A DNA stretch of 64,000 bases from Gracilimonas sp. (lineage in GTDB: Bacteria > Bacteroidota > Rhodothermia > Balneolales > Balneolaceae): positions 1,612,001 to 1,676,000 of the forward strand of contig NZ_JABURM010000005.1 of assembly GCF_014762685.1 (NCBI RefSeq). Reading direction: 5' to 3'. Made by a program: the position numbers and the translations under genes. Shown here one piece after another: positions 49,270 through 56,612 of the stretch (positions within the stretch are counted from its first letter, which is position 1; each line of letters opens with the position of its first letter). The notes beneath the pieces are model-generated. The model was not told the origin of the DNA and did no database searches. It saw only the letters and a list, made by a program, of their open reading frames with translations.

Positions 49270-49719
49270 ATGAAGAAGTTTAACTGGGGAACCGGCATCT
49301 TTTTGGCCGTTACTTTATTTGTGATCGCGACCTTAAGTGTGGTCAGCTATCTCATCAGTCTCGATTTTTACCTCGTCTCCAACGACCATTACGAACAGGG
49401 TGTAGAGTATCAGGAAACCATCGACGGTCAACAAAGAGTCAAGAATCTGGATAATCCGGTATTGGTACTTTTTGATGAACCCTCTGTATCCATTAAAATT
49501 ACCTTCCCAAAAGAGTTGCGTTCCGATTCACTTTCAGGCAGTGTTACTTTCTACCGTCCCAACGATTCAGAGCTTGATCGAAAATTCAAGCTTCAGATTG
49601 ATGAAGACGGCCGGCAGACCATCCCTGTATCTGATTTTGAAAAAGGCCGATGGAAGCTGACACTTGAATGGAAACAAGATTCGCTAGTCTACATTAATGA
49701 GAAAAATATTTTTATCTGA
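49270..49719 (+). CDS. ccoH: FixH/CcoH-family oxidase assembly protein
   Basis: 149 residues with one N-terminal membrane helix (GIFLAVTLFVIATLSVVSYLIS), then YYEQGVEYQ-like (DHYEQGVEYQETIDGQQRV) and a periplasmic beta domain ending WKLTLEWKQDSLVYINEKNIFI. This is the FixH layout. It follows ccoG after 4 bp. The family helps copper delivery to the oxidase. Confidence 0.85.
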   Translation: MKKFNWGTGIFLAVTLFVIATLSVVSYLISLDFYLVSNDHYEQGVEYQETIDGQQRVKNLDNPVLVLFDEPSVSIKITFPKELRSDSLSGSVTFYRPNDSELDRKFKLQIDEDGRQTIPVSDFEKGRWKLTLEWKQDSLVYINEKNIFI

Positions 49720-49740
49720 TTGAATATTAATGAGCGGTTT

Positions 49741-49778
49741 AGCTAGTAGAAATGCATTGCAATGCGCTTCTACTGGCT
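49741..49778. repeat. 38-bp near-perfect palindrome
   Basis: AGCTAGTAGAAATGCATTGC mirrors ATGCGCTTCTACTGGCT around GCATTG/CAATGC; 16 of 19 pairs match. It sits between ccoH and the SafE-like gene. A longer start for the next gene would begin inside it, which argues against that start. Confidence 0.8.
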
Positions 49779-49797
49779 GGCTCTGCGTTGCAACACT

Positions 49798-50457
49798 ATG
49801 GAACTTTGGACCGGATTTACATTAGGATTATTGGGCAGCTTCCACTGCATAGGAATGTGTGGACCTATTGCCCTTAGCATACCCGGTGAAAACCGCTCTC
49901 CTTCAGCTATGTTATTTCGGGGAATACTGTACAACTCAGGCCGGGTCTTCACCTATGCCTTTCTCGGGTTTGGTTTAGGAATTCTAGGTATGGGCGCTAC
50001 GGTTGCTGGATACCAGAATATACTCTCCGTTCTTTTAGGGGCACTGATCGTGTTCTTTGCTCTGTTTCCCCACATTAAGCTTCCGGAAAAATTCAGAAAA
50101 GTTTATGGAAATTTTCAAAAGATAATCAGCTCGAATATTGCCACGCTATTCAAAGAAAGTTCTACCTCCTCTTCATTTATCATTGGGCTTTTGAATGGGT
50201 TCCTTCCCTGCGGGTTTGTGGTTACGGCCTTGGCCGTTGCCCTTGTTACCGATACCGCATTGCATAGCTGTATCTATATGGCATTGTTTGGATTGGGTAC
50301 ACTTCCTGTGATGCTAATGATGAATATGGCTCCGGGTTTTATCTCCCCAAAAATGCGGTCTAAACTCCGGCCTTTTTCTACTTATTTCGCAATTATTATT
50401 GGCTTATTGCTAATTTGGCGTGGATTTATGGTAGGTGATGGGGTGATGGGCCATTGA
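49798..50457 (+). CDS. TauE/SafE-like membrane protein of the cbb3 cluster
   Basis: About 219 residues, starting MELWTGFTLGLLGSFHCIGMCGP; six hydrophobic segments. HCIGMCGPIAL and NGFLPCG are typical of the CcoH/cytochrome-biogenesis-associated sulfite exporter TauE/SafE family often located next to cco genes; the paired cysteines may handle copper or thiols. The start was chosen over an ATG inside the upstream palindrome. It is last in the oxidase cluster. Substrate not known. Confidence 0.85.
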   Translation: MELWTGFTLGLLGSFHCIGMCGPIALSIPGENRSPSAMLFRGILYNSGRVFTYAFLGFGLGILGMGATVAGYQNILSVLLGALIVFFALFPHIKLPEKFRKVYGNFQKIISSNIATLFKESSTSSSFIIGLLNGFLPCGFVVTALAVALVTDTALHSCIYMALFGLGTLPVMLMMNMAPGFISPKMRSKLRPFSTYFAIIIGLLLIWRGFMVGDGVMGH

Positions 50458-50482
50458 TGATATTTACTTCTTGTACCAAACC

Positions 50483-50501
50483 GGGCGAATGCAATTCGCC
50501 C
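50483..50501. terminator. palindrome at the 3' end of the oxidase cluster
   Basis: GGGCGAAT-GCA-ATTCGCCC, a perfect 8-bp stem. Its last base is part of the stop codon of the convergent HAD gene. There is no T-run on either side, so it may be a REP-like element instead of an intrinsic terminator. Confidence 0.5.
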
Positions 50502-51205
50502 TACCGTAACTTCAATGCCTTCAGAAGATCATCGAAATTATCAAAAATAAGATGAGCTAATTTGTGACCTTGTTCAATAGGGGTTTTCGTATACCAAGCT
50601 ACTTTCCAGTTGGCTTTGGAGCCGCCAACTACGTCAGAGGTAAAGGAATCACCCACGTATAAAATATCTTCCCGGTTCACCCCGGCTAGCTCCGTGGCAT
50701 GATCAAAAACTTTGGGATGCGGCTTCATCTCTCCTACCTCTTCCGAAATGACAATATGTTTGGCAGTTTCTTTCAGGTTGAACCGATCTATCTTCAGCCA
50801 TTGTGTCTCAGCAAACCCATTGGTAATGATACCGACTTCAAAATTTTGAGCGATCTTATGATAGGATTCACTTGCACCATCCAGCCACTCCCAGTGATTC
50901 CTATAATAATTCATATAAACCTTTCCGGCTTCATCATGCATATTCTCATCAACTCCCAGGTCCCTGAATGTCTCTTGAAAGCGTCGCTGATGCAATTCAT
51001 GCCGATCAATTTCTCCCCTTCCGTATTCCTCCCACAATCCCTTATTTATATGATGATAGGTATCCAGTAATTGCTTTTCTGAAATTCCGTTGAACATGTC
51101 GAAATGTTCGTGAACATCCCGAAGTCCGGCCTGTTCTGCCTTTTTGTGATCTAAAAGGGTGTCGTCTAAGTCAAAATAGATGAATTTCGGATTCAGTTGT
51201 GACAA
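50501..51205 (-). CDS. HAD-family hydrolase, YjjG-like
   Basis: 234 residues. Motif I FDLDDTLLDH begins near residue 11, motif II is around IITNGF, and motif III/IV around GEMKPHPKVF and YVGDSFTSDVVGG. The cap arrangement and the length fit YjjG-type nucleotidases. The start codon is TTG: no ATG or GTG gives a usable alternative, as an in-frame stop lies eight codons upstream. The stop codon overlaps the hairpin at 50483-50501. The substrate is not known. Confidence 0.85.
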   Translation of the reverse strand: MSQLNPKFIYFDLDDTLLDHKKAEQAGLRDVHEHFDMFNGISEKQLLDTYHHINKGLWEEYGRGEIDRHELHQRRFQETFRDLGVDENMHDEAGKVYMNYYRNHWEWLDGASESYHKIAQNFEVGIITNGFAETQWLKIDRFNLKETAKHIVISEEVGEMKPHPKVFDHATELAGVNREDILYVGDSFTSDVVGGSKANWKVAWYTKTPIEQGHKLAHLIFDNFDDLLKALKLR

Positions 51206-51287
51206 TGGAATAGTTTTTGATTATTGTTGAACCTAAAGATAGTTACCTTCGTAAGAGGGTCACAAATAAACCACAAAATCTTTACTC

Positions 51288-51878
51288 ATGAAAGCAAAAT
51301 TTTTAATCATTATCGGAGTGCTTGCACTCATCGTTTTTTATGGAATCAGTGTTAATAACAGTTTGGTTACAGCCGAGGAAGGCGTAAATGCTGCCTGGGC
51401 GCAGGTTGAAAATCAATATCAACGTAGAGCCGATCTTATTCCGAATTTAGTGAATACCGTTCGCGGTGCTGCCGATTTTGAATCCGAAACATTACAAGAA
51501 GTCATCGAAGCGAGAAGCAGGGCTACTTCTGTAAATATTGACGCTAACGACTTGAATAACCCTGAAGCTTTCCGGCAATTCCAGGAAGCTCAAGGCCAAT
51601 TGAGCGGAGCCTTATCTCGATTACTCGTAACGGTAGAACGATATCCTGAACTTCAGGCTAACCAAAATTTCAGAGATCTGCAAGCACAGCTGGAAGGTAC
51701 TGAAAACCGTATCTCAACTGAGCGCATGAGATTTAATCAGACCGCCCAGGAATTCAACACTGAGATTCGACAATTCCCAAAAAGCATGTTCGCTTCTATG
51801 CTCGGCTTCGAGCAGAAAGAATATTTTCAGGCTGATGAAGGAGCAGAGCAAGTCCCCGAAGTAGATTTCAGTAACTAA
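51288..51878 (+). CDS. LemA-family protein
   Basis: 196 residues with an N-terminal membrane helix (FLIIIGVLALIVFYGISVNN), then SLVTAEEGVNAAWAQVENQYQRRADLIPNLVNTVRG, the LemA signature, and a helical body. Function is poorly defined; in this setting LemA is often paired with TPM-domain proteins, as it is here. A hairpin of about 62 bp separates it from the next gene. Confidence 0.94.
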   Translation: MKAKFLIIIGVLALIVFYGISVNNSLVTAEEGVNAAWAQVENQYQRRADLIPNLVNTVRGAADFESETLQEVIEARSRATSVNIDANDLNNPEAFRQFQEAQGQLSGALSRLLVTVERYPELQANQNFRDLQAQLEGTENRISTERMRFNQTAQEFNTEIRQFPKSMFASMLGFEQKEYFQADEGAEQVPEVDFSN

Positions 51879-51893
51879 TTTTAAATAGATATT

Positions 51894-51955
51894 AGATAAA
51901 AGACCTAAGATTTGAGACGACGAGAATCCGGTCTCTTATCTTAAGTCTAAAATCT
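51894..51955. repeat. imperfect 25-bp inverted repeat between lemA and TPM gene
   Basis: AGATAAAAGACCTAAGATTTG... pairs with ...CTTAAGTCTAAAATCT across a 12-base loop; arms lie at 51894-51918 and 51931-51955 with GAGAC/GTCTC at the base of the loop. It looks like a small transposon-derived hairpin and may attenuate transcription. Confidence 0.7.
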
Positions 51956-51974
51956 TACGTCGCATAAACAACCC

Positions 51975-52433
51975 ATGGCAAAGTTTTTAACGCAAGAACA
52001 AGAAGAAGATATCGTGGACGCCATACGCCAGGCCGAACAAGCAACTTCCGGTGAAGTACGCGTTCACATCGAAAAGAAGTGCAAAGCTGATAGCCCCATC
52101 GAGCGCGCCAAAGAGGTGTTTGCAGAACTGAAGATGCATGAAACAGAACTTCGAAACGGAGTCATTGTATATGTAGCCTGGAAAGACCATAAGGTTGCCA
52201 TTTGGGGGGATGAGGGAATTCACAGCAAAGTGGGACAATCATTTTGGGAAGAAGAACTGGAACTGATTCTCAAATATTTTAAAAGCGGAGATTATCAGAC
52301 CGGACTTACCGAAGTAGTACTTCAGATCGGACAGAAGTTGAAAGAGAATTTCCCTTTTGAACAAAAAGGAGAAGTAAATGAGCTTTCCAATAAGATCAGT
52401 TACAACAAAGATGAGGGGAAAACGGATGCGTAA
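51975..52433 (+). CDS. TPM-domain protein, short
   Basis: 152 residues with the TPM fold: FLTQEQEEDIVDAIRQAEQATSGEVRVHI at the start, AKEVFAELKM, VAIWGDEGIHSKV and FWEEELELILKYFKSGDYQTGL. No signal peptide or membrane helix is visible, so it may be cytoplasmic or need its partner. The 3' end overlaps the next gene by 8 bp; the two are surely co-transcribed. Some TPM proteins have phosphatase activity, which is not certain here. Confidence 0.9.
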   Translation: MAKFLTQEQEEDIVDAIRQAEQATSGEVRVHIEKKCKADSPIERAKEVFAELKMHETELRNGVIVYVAWKDHKVAIWGDEGIHSKVGQSFWEEELELILKYFKSGDYQTGLTEVVLQIGQKLKENFPFEQKGEVNELSNKISYNKDEGKTDA

Positions 52434-53175
52434 ACTTCTAAGCCTGATACTTTTTGTTGGGGTCTCATTTTCAGTTACTGCTCAGGATTTCCTGCCCGAA
52501 CGTCCGGTCGGGATGGTCAATGATTTTGCTAACATGCTCACTTCCTCCGAACAAGAGCAGCTTGAACAAAAATTAACCAGCTACCGTGATACCACAACCA
52601 ATGTAATTGCGATTGTAACTTTAGAAAGTCTTGAAGGATATCCCGAAGAAGAAATTGCGACTACCCTCTTTAATAATTGGCGAATGTGGGAAGGAGAGCG
52701 CTACAACGGGGTTCTGATTTTAGTATCTAAACAAGACCGGCGTATGCAGATTGAAGTAGGCTATGGCCTTGAAGGAGCAATTCCTGATGCCATGGCTAAC
52801 CGTGTTTATGCTGATATTTTGGTACCCAGTTTCCAGGCCGGTGATTTTTATGGCGGACTGGATCAGGCTACAAATGTTTTGATCGACCTGGCTGCCGGAG
52901 AGTTTGAAGGCTTTCCCGAGCAACAATCTTCCGGAGAGGGATTTCCTATTGATGTGCTCATCATTTTTATCATAATTATATTTATTCTGATCACTCGCGG
53001 TAAAGGAGGAAAAGGTGGAAAAAGACATTCCATCGGATCCAGCGGAATTATCTTTTACGGCGGTGGGTTTGGAGGCGGAGGCGGTTCCTTCGGTGGTGGA
53101 GGTGGCGGCTTCGGAGGTTTTTCAGGCGGAGGCGGATTTGGTTCAGGCGGAGGCGGTGCCGGCGGTGGCTGGTAA
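52426..53175 (+). CDS. TPM-domain exported protein with Gly-rich tail
   Basis: About 249 residues from the ATG giving MRKLLSLILFVGVSFSVTAQ, a Sec signal peptide; upstream starts lack this. The TPM domain begins DFANMLTSSEQEQLEQKL and includes TLFNNWRMWEGERYNGVLILVSKQDRRMQIEVGYGLEGAIPD. One membrane helix (VLIIFIIIIFILIT) near 190 precedes a Gly/Phe/Ser-rich tail. Such tails occur widely in this family. With LemA it forms a three-gene unit. Confidence 0.92.
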   Translation: MRKLLSLILFVGVSFSVTAQDFLPERPVGMVNDFANMLTSSEQEQLEQKLTSYRDTTTNVIAIVTLESLEGYPEEEIATTLFNNWRMWEGERYNGVLILVSKQDRRMQIEVGYGLEGAIPDAMANRVYADILVPSFQAGDFYGGLDQATNVLIDLAAGEFEGFPEQQSSGEGFPIDVLIIFIIIIFILITRGKGGKGGKRHSIGSSGIIFYGGGFGGGGGSFGGGGGGFGGFSGGGGFGSGGGGAGGGW

Positions 53176-53194
53176 ATATAATTTTAAATTATTG

Positions 53195-53236
53195 AATGCT
53201 AAGTGTTAAATGACTTCTAATTTAACACTTAGCATT
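53195..53236. terminator. bidirectional hairpin between TPM and methionine gamma-lyase-like genes
   Basis: AATGCTAAGTGTTAAAT / ATTTAACACTTAGCATT, a perfect 17-bp stem with an 8-base loop. It sits between convergent genes. No strong T-tract is present, so terminator or transposon remnant are both possible. Confidence 0.65.
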
Positions 53237-53242
53237 TTCACA

Positions 53243-54466
53243 TTAAGAATTACTCATAGCTTGCTCGAGGTCGGCAATGATATCCTCTACCCCTTCAATG
53301 CCTACGGATAGCCGTACCAAACCATCCGTAATTCCCGCTGCTTTTTTGATCTCTTCATCTACGATGGAATGTGTCATAGAGGCAGGATGCTGAATCAGGG
53401 AATCTACCGCACCGAGGCTTACAGCAAGAGAGCATAATTTCACGTTATTCATGAGTGAAATGCCAGCATCAAATCCACCTTTCAGTTCGAATGTGATCAT
53501 TCCGCCAAAACCATTCTTCATAATGGAAGAAGCCAGATTATGTTGGGGATGGGATTTTAGTCCCGGATAGAATACATGATCTACTTTTGGATGAGCTTCC
53601 AGCCAGTGAGCCACTTTCATAGCATTTTTATTGTGCTGCTTCATTCGCAACGGCAGAGTTTTCAATCCGTTGGTAGTTAGCCAGGCATCCATCGGGCCGG
53701 CAATTCCACCTAAATTCTTTCGATATAAAAAAGTTTGAGCCTCTTCAAACAATTCTTGTTTGGCAACCATCACCCCTCCAATCACCGTGCCGTGACCGCC
53801 CATATATTTAGTGGATGAATGAACGGTAACATCCGCTCCCAACTCCAGAGGTTGAATGTGGTACGGAGTGGCAAAGGTATTATCAACCATTAGCAAGGCT
53901 CCATGAGATTCAGCCAGTTGCGAGATCGCTTTGATATCCGAGATCTTCAAAGTTGGATTAGCAATACTTTCCAGATAAATAAGCTTTGTCTCAGGATGTT
54001 TTTTTAACTCCATTTCTACCATAAACAAATCTGAGGTATCCACAAAAGAAACAGAAATTCCCATCCCGGGAGCTTCCTCTTTCAAAAATTGAGAGGTACA
54101 CCCGTAGAGATCATTTTGAGCAATAACATGCCCGCCTTTAGCCATGCTAATAATTCCTGTTGTGATCGCTGCCATCCCACTTCCAAATGCCATCCCCTGG
54201 TAACTTTCAGGGGCTTGTAAACTGTATGTCTCCAGAGCACAAACGGCTCGTTCCAATTCCTCTACGGTGGGATTTCCCAATCGTGAATACACATGACTTG
54301 CCCCACCCTCTTCATGCCGAAATGCTTTAGCTCCGGATTCTACATCCTCAAATACATAAGTTGAAGTTTGGTAGATAGGGGTAGTATGAGCTCCATATTG
54401 GTCTTTATTACCTTTTCCGCCATGAATGGCTACTGATTCGAATGTAGGCTTGATCTTAGTCTTCAT
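53243..54466 (-). CDS. Cys/Met-metabolism PLP enzyme, methionine gamma-lyase-like
   Basis: 407 residues of the trans-sulfuration family. YSRLGNPT near 60, the PLP lysine in SSTKYMGGHG (Lys220), and DNTFATPY near 195. NDLYGCT puts a cysteine (Cys123) at the position that marks methionine gamma-lyase, whereas cystathionine synthases usually have glycine or another residue. Cleavage of methionine to methanethiol, 2-oxobutyrate and ammonia is therefore likely. An Lrp-type regulator gene overlaps its start by 11 bp, an arrangement also known for mdeR-mdeA in Pseudomonas. Confidence 0.82.
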   Translation of the reverse strand: MKTKIKPTFESVAIHGGKGNKDQYGAHTTPIYQTSTYVFEDVESGAKAFRHEEGGASHVYSRLGNPTVEELERAVCALETYSLQAPESYQGMAFGSGMAAITTGIISMAKGGHVIAQNDLYGCTSQFLKEEAPGMGISVSFVDTSDLFMVEMELKKHPETKLIYLESIANPTLKISDIKAISQLAESHGALLMVDNTFATPYHIQPLELGADVTVHSSTKYMGGHGTVIGGVMVAKQELFEEAQTFLYRKNLGGIAGPMDAWLTTNGLKTLPLRMKQHNKNAMKVAHWLEAHPKVDHVFYPGLKSHPQHNLASSIMKNGFGGMITFELKGGFDAGISLMNNVKLCSLAVSLGAVDSLIQHPASMTHSIVDEEIKKAAGITDGLVRLSVGIEGVEDIIADLEQAMSNS

Positions 54467-54935
54467 GATATACGGGGATTGGAGATTGCTCTTTAATGGT
54501 ATTTAGTACAATACTTGTATGTAAGCGTTCAACATCGGGTAGTGTCGTAAGCTTATTACGCATCAGCTGTTCATAGTCTTTGGTATCTTTAGCTACCACG
54601 TGCAACAGGAAATCACCGTCACCGGTGGTATGGTAGCATGCCAATATTTCGGGAATTTCCTGAATAGCAGAAGTAAACTCCTTTAACAGATTAAGCTGAT
54701 GTACTTTTAATGTTACCTTCACAAATGCTGTAAAACCACGTCCAATAGATTCCTTATTCACTTTGGCGGAATAACCTTCAATAACGCCTTCTCGCTCAAG
54801 TCGCCGCACCCTCTCAAGTGTTGGAGTAGTGGTGAGCCCAATCCGTTTGGCTAGCTCATTATTGGCTATTCTTCCTTCCTCCTGAAGTATTTGGATAATA
54901 TTTTTATCAACAGAGTCGAGATTGGAAAGAGTCAT
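54456..54935 (-). CDS. Lrp/AsnC-family transcriptional regulator
   Basis: 159 residues: helix-turn-helix LDSVDKNIIQILQEEGRIANNELAKRIGLTTTPTLERVRRLE followed by a RAM ligand-binding domain (TAFVKVTLKVHQ, ILACYHTTGDGDFLLHVVAKD). It overlaps the methionine gamma-lyase-like gene, so it probably controls that gene in response to an amino acid, perhaps methionine. A 16-bp palindrome lies about 90 bp before its start. Confidence 0.92.
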   Translation of the reverse strand: MTLSNLDSVDKNIIQILQEEGRIANNELAKRIGLTTTPTLERVRRLEREGVIEGYSAKVNKESIGRGFTAFVKVTLKVHQLNLLKEFTSAIQEIPEILACYHTTGDGDFLLHVVAKDTKDYEQLMRNKLTTLPDVERLHTSIVLNTIKEQSPIPVYHED

Positions 54936-55024
54936 GACAAAATGATTAACTGAGCTGTTAAACCATTATAATCAACTGTCCTTTAAATATCCATTTTTAA
55001 AGCTTAATTATTATGTTTAAGCAT

Positions 55025-55061
55025 TATTAAAAGAATAATATTCTTTATTATTCTTTTAATA
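55025..55061. promoter_or_regulatory. perfect AT-rich 16-bp palindrome upstream of the Lrp-type gene
   Basis: TATTAAAAGAATAATA and its exact inverse separated by TTCTT. It lies between glycerate kinase stop and Lrp start, both on the minus strand. It could be an Lrp operator or part of a terminator of the upstream gene; no T-run follows, which favours a binding site. Confidence 0.45.
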
Positions 55062-55105
55062 GGAATATTATTCTATCTCAGATGTCAGTTTTTTAAAAAA
55101 CATCC

Positions 55106-56398
55106 TCATCCAATCAGTACAACTTGTAAATCCATTAGATTATTCCCGGTATGACCGGTTCTAAGAAGGGTATTCATTTTTTCATGGAAGTGATATGAAT
55201 CGTTTTGCTGGAGATAATCTTCCGGGCTTAATTTAAGTTTTCGCGCTTTCAGTGTTGTTTCTGAATTTACAATCGCTCCCGCAGCATCAGTCGGACCATC
55301 AATACCATCCGTTGCAAAACTCAGAAGGGAAATAGCATGCTGTCCTTCTACAGAAATAGCTGCATTCAAAGCTAATTCCTGGTTTCTCCCTCCTTTTCCG
55401 TCACCGGTTACATCTACGGTGCTCTCTCCAAAATAAATCAGACCAGCCGGTGCTTTAAGACCTGATTTCTTGCTTAAAACTGAAATGGCATCACTGCATA
55501 TATCTTTAGATATTTTTTTGACACTTATATTATATGCCTTGGAAGCTACCTGAGTGTTAAACCCTTTTTTCACTAAAAATTTCCCAACATTTTCAGCCAG
55601 AATATTAGCCCCTGAAATCACTTTCAAATGATGATTTTTCCATTCCTGATGGCCGGGCTTAGGATTTTCATCAACATCACCATGCATCCCTTTTGAAAGA
55701 TAAATACGAATAGAATGAGGCACTTCTTCCCATAACCTATATTTCTTAAGAATCTGAAATGCCGCTTTAAATGTAGAAGAATCGGGTACTGTAGGCCCGC
55801 TCCCTATGATTTCCGGGTCGTCACCAGGCACATCAGAAAGTACAATAGAGATTAAATTATTGTCAGAAAGAAGTTGCCCTAATTTCCCACCCGAGGTTTC
55901 AGAAAGGTGTTTTCGGACCGCATTTACTTCATGAATAGAAGCACCCGAATTTAACAGGAGTTTATAGGTTTTTCTTAATTCGTCAAGCTCAATTCCGTTT
56001 GCAGGAATACAAAACAATGAAGATGCTCCTCCTGATAAGCAAAACACGACGGTATCCTCCTTTGGTATCCGTCTGGCGAGTTTCCATAATTCATAAGATG
56101 CTGAAACTGAATCTTGGTATGGATAGGGATGAGTACCGGTAAAAACCTGAATTCGGTCTAATTTATGTGTTTTGTTTGGGGATATTATAATCCCGTCTTT
56201 TATGGCTGAACCAAAATGCTCTTCAAGCTGATAGGCCATTTCTACCGAAGCTTTTCCAGCTCCTAACACCCAAATTTTTTCCGATGTTTCTAAACCGGAG
56301 AAAAAAGACGACAAATTCATTTCGAAGAAACCATTCGAAATGAATTTATCAACTACTTCTTCCAAAATTAAATGTTGCTTATGCAGCTTTTCTTTCAT
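55106..56398 (-). CDS. glycerate 2-kinase, MOFRL/GckA family
   Basis: About 430 residues from the ATG giving MKEKLHKQ; a TTG seven codons upstream is unlikely. LGAGKASVEMA near 45, FCLSGGASSLFCIPA, NAVRKHLSETSGGKLGQLL and IVLSDVPGDDPEIIGSGPTVPD are the DUF4147 core; the C-terminal MOFRL domain ends with FATDGIDGPTDAAGAIV. The enzyme phosphorylates glycerate to 2-phosphoglycerate, feeding lower glycolysis. It stands alone between the Lrp unit and the SLBB gene. Confidence 0.9.
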   Translation of the reverse strand: MKEKLHKQHLILEEVVDKFISNGFFEMNLSSFFSGLETSEKIWVLGAGKASVEMAYQLEEHFGSAIKDGIIISPNKTHKLDRIQVFTGTHPYPYQDSVSASYELWKLARRIPKEDTVVFCLSGGASSLFCIPANGIELDELRKTYKLLLNSGASIHEVNAVRKHLSETSGGKLGQLLSDNNLISIVLSDVPGDDPEIIGSGPTVPDSSTFKAAFQILKKYRLWEEVPHSIRIYLSKGMHGDVDENPKPGHQEWKNHHLKVISGANILAENVGKFLVKKGFNTQVASKAYNISVKKISKDICSDAISVLSKKSGLKAPAGLIYFGESTVDVTGDGKGGRNQELALNAAISVEGQHAISLLSFATDGIDGPTDAAGAIVNSETTLKARKLKLSPEDYLQQNDSYHFHEKMNTLLRTGHTGNNLMDLQVVLIG

Positions 56399-56612
56399 GA
56401 AGTGCTCTTCTTTTATCAATAATTGAAAATATCAGACTAAAATAATCGAAACGTCACTGAATAGAACTTTTCATGGCCTGGCAATAAAATTGGTTCCCAA
56501 CGAGTTCATTTTAGTGCTTTAATTATTTGTTTCTTAACTTGTCTAATTCTGTATACTACTTTTGGTTAAAGTCACTTATATAACAACAAATATCATAAAT
56601 CTACATTTCTGG

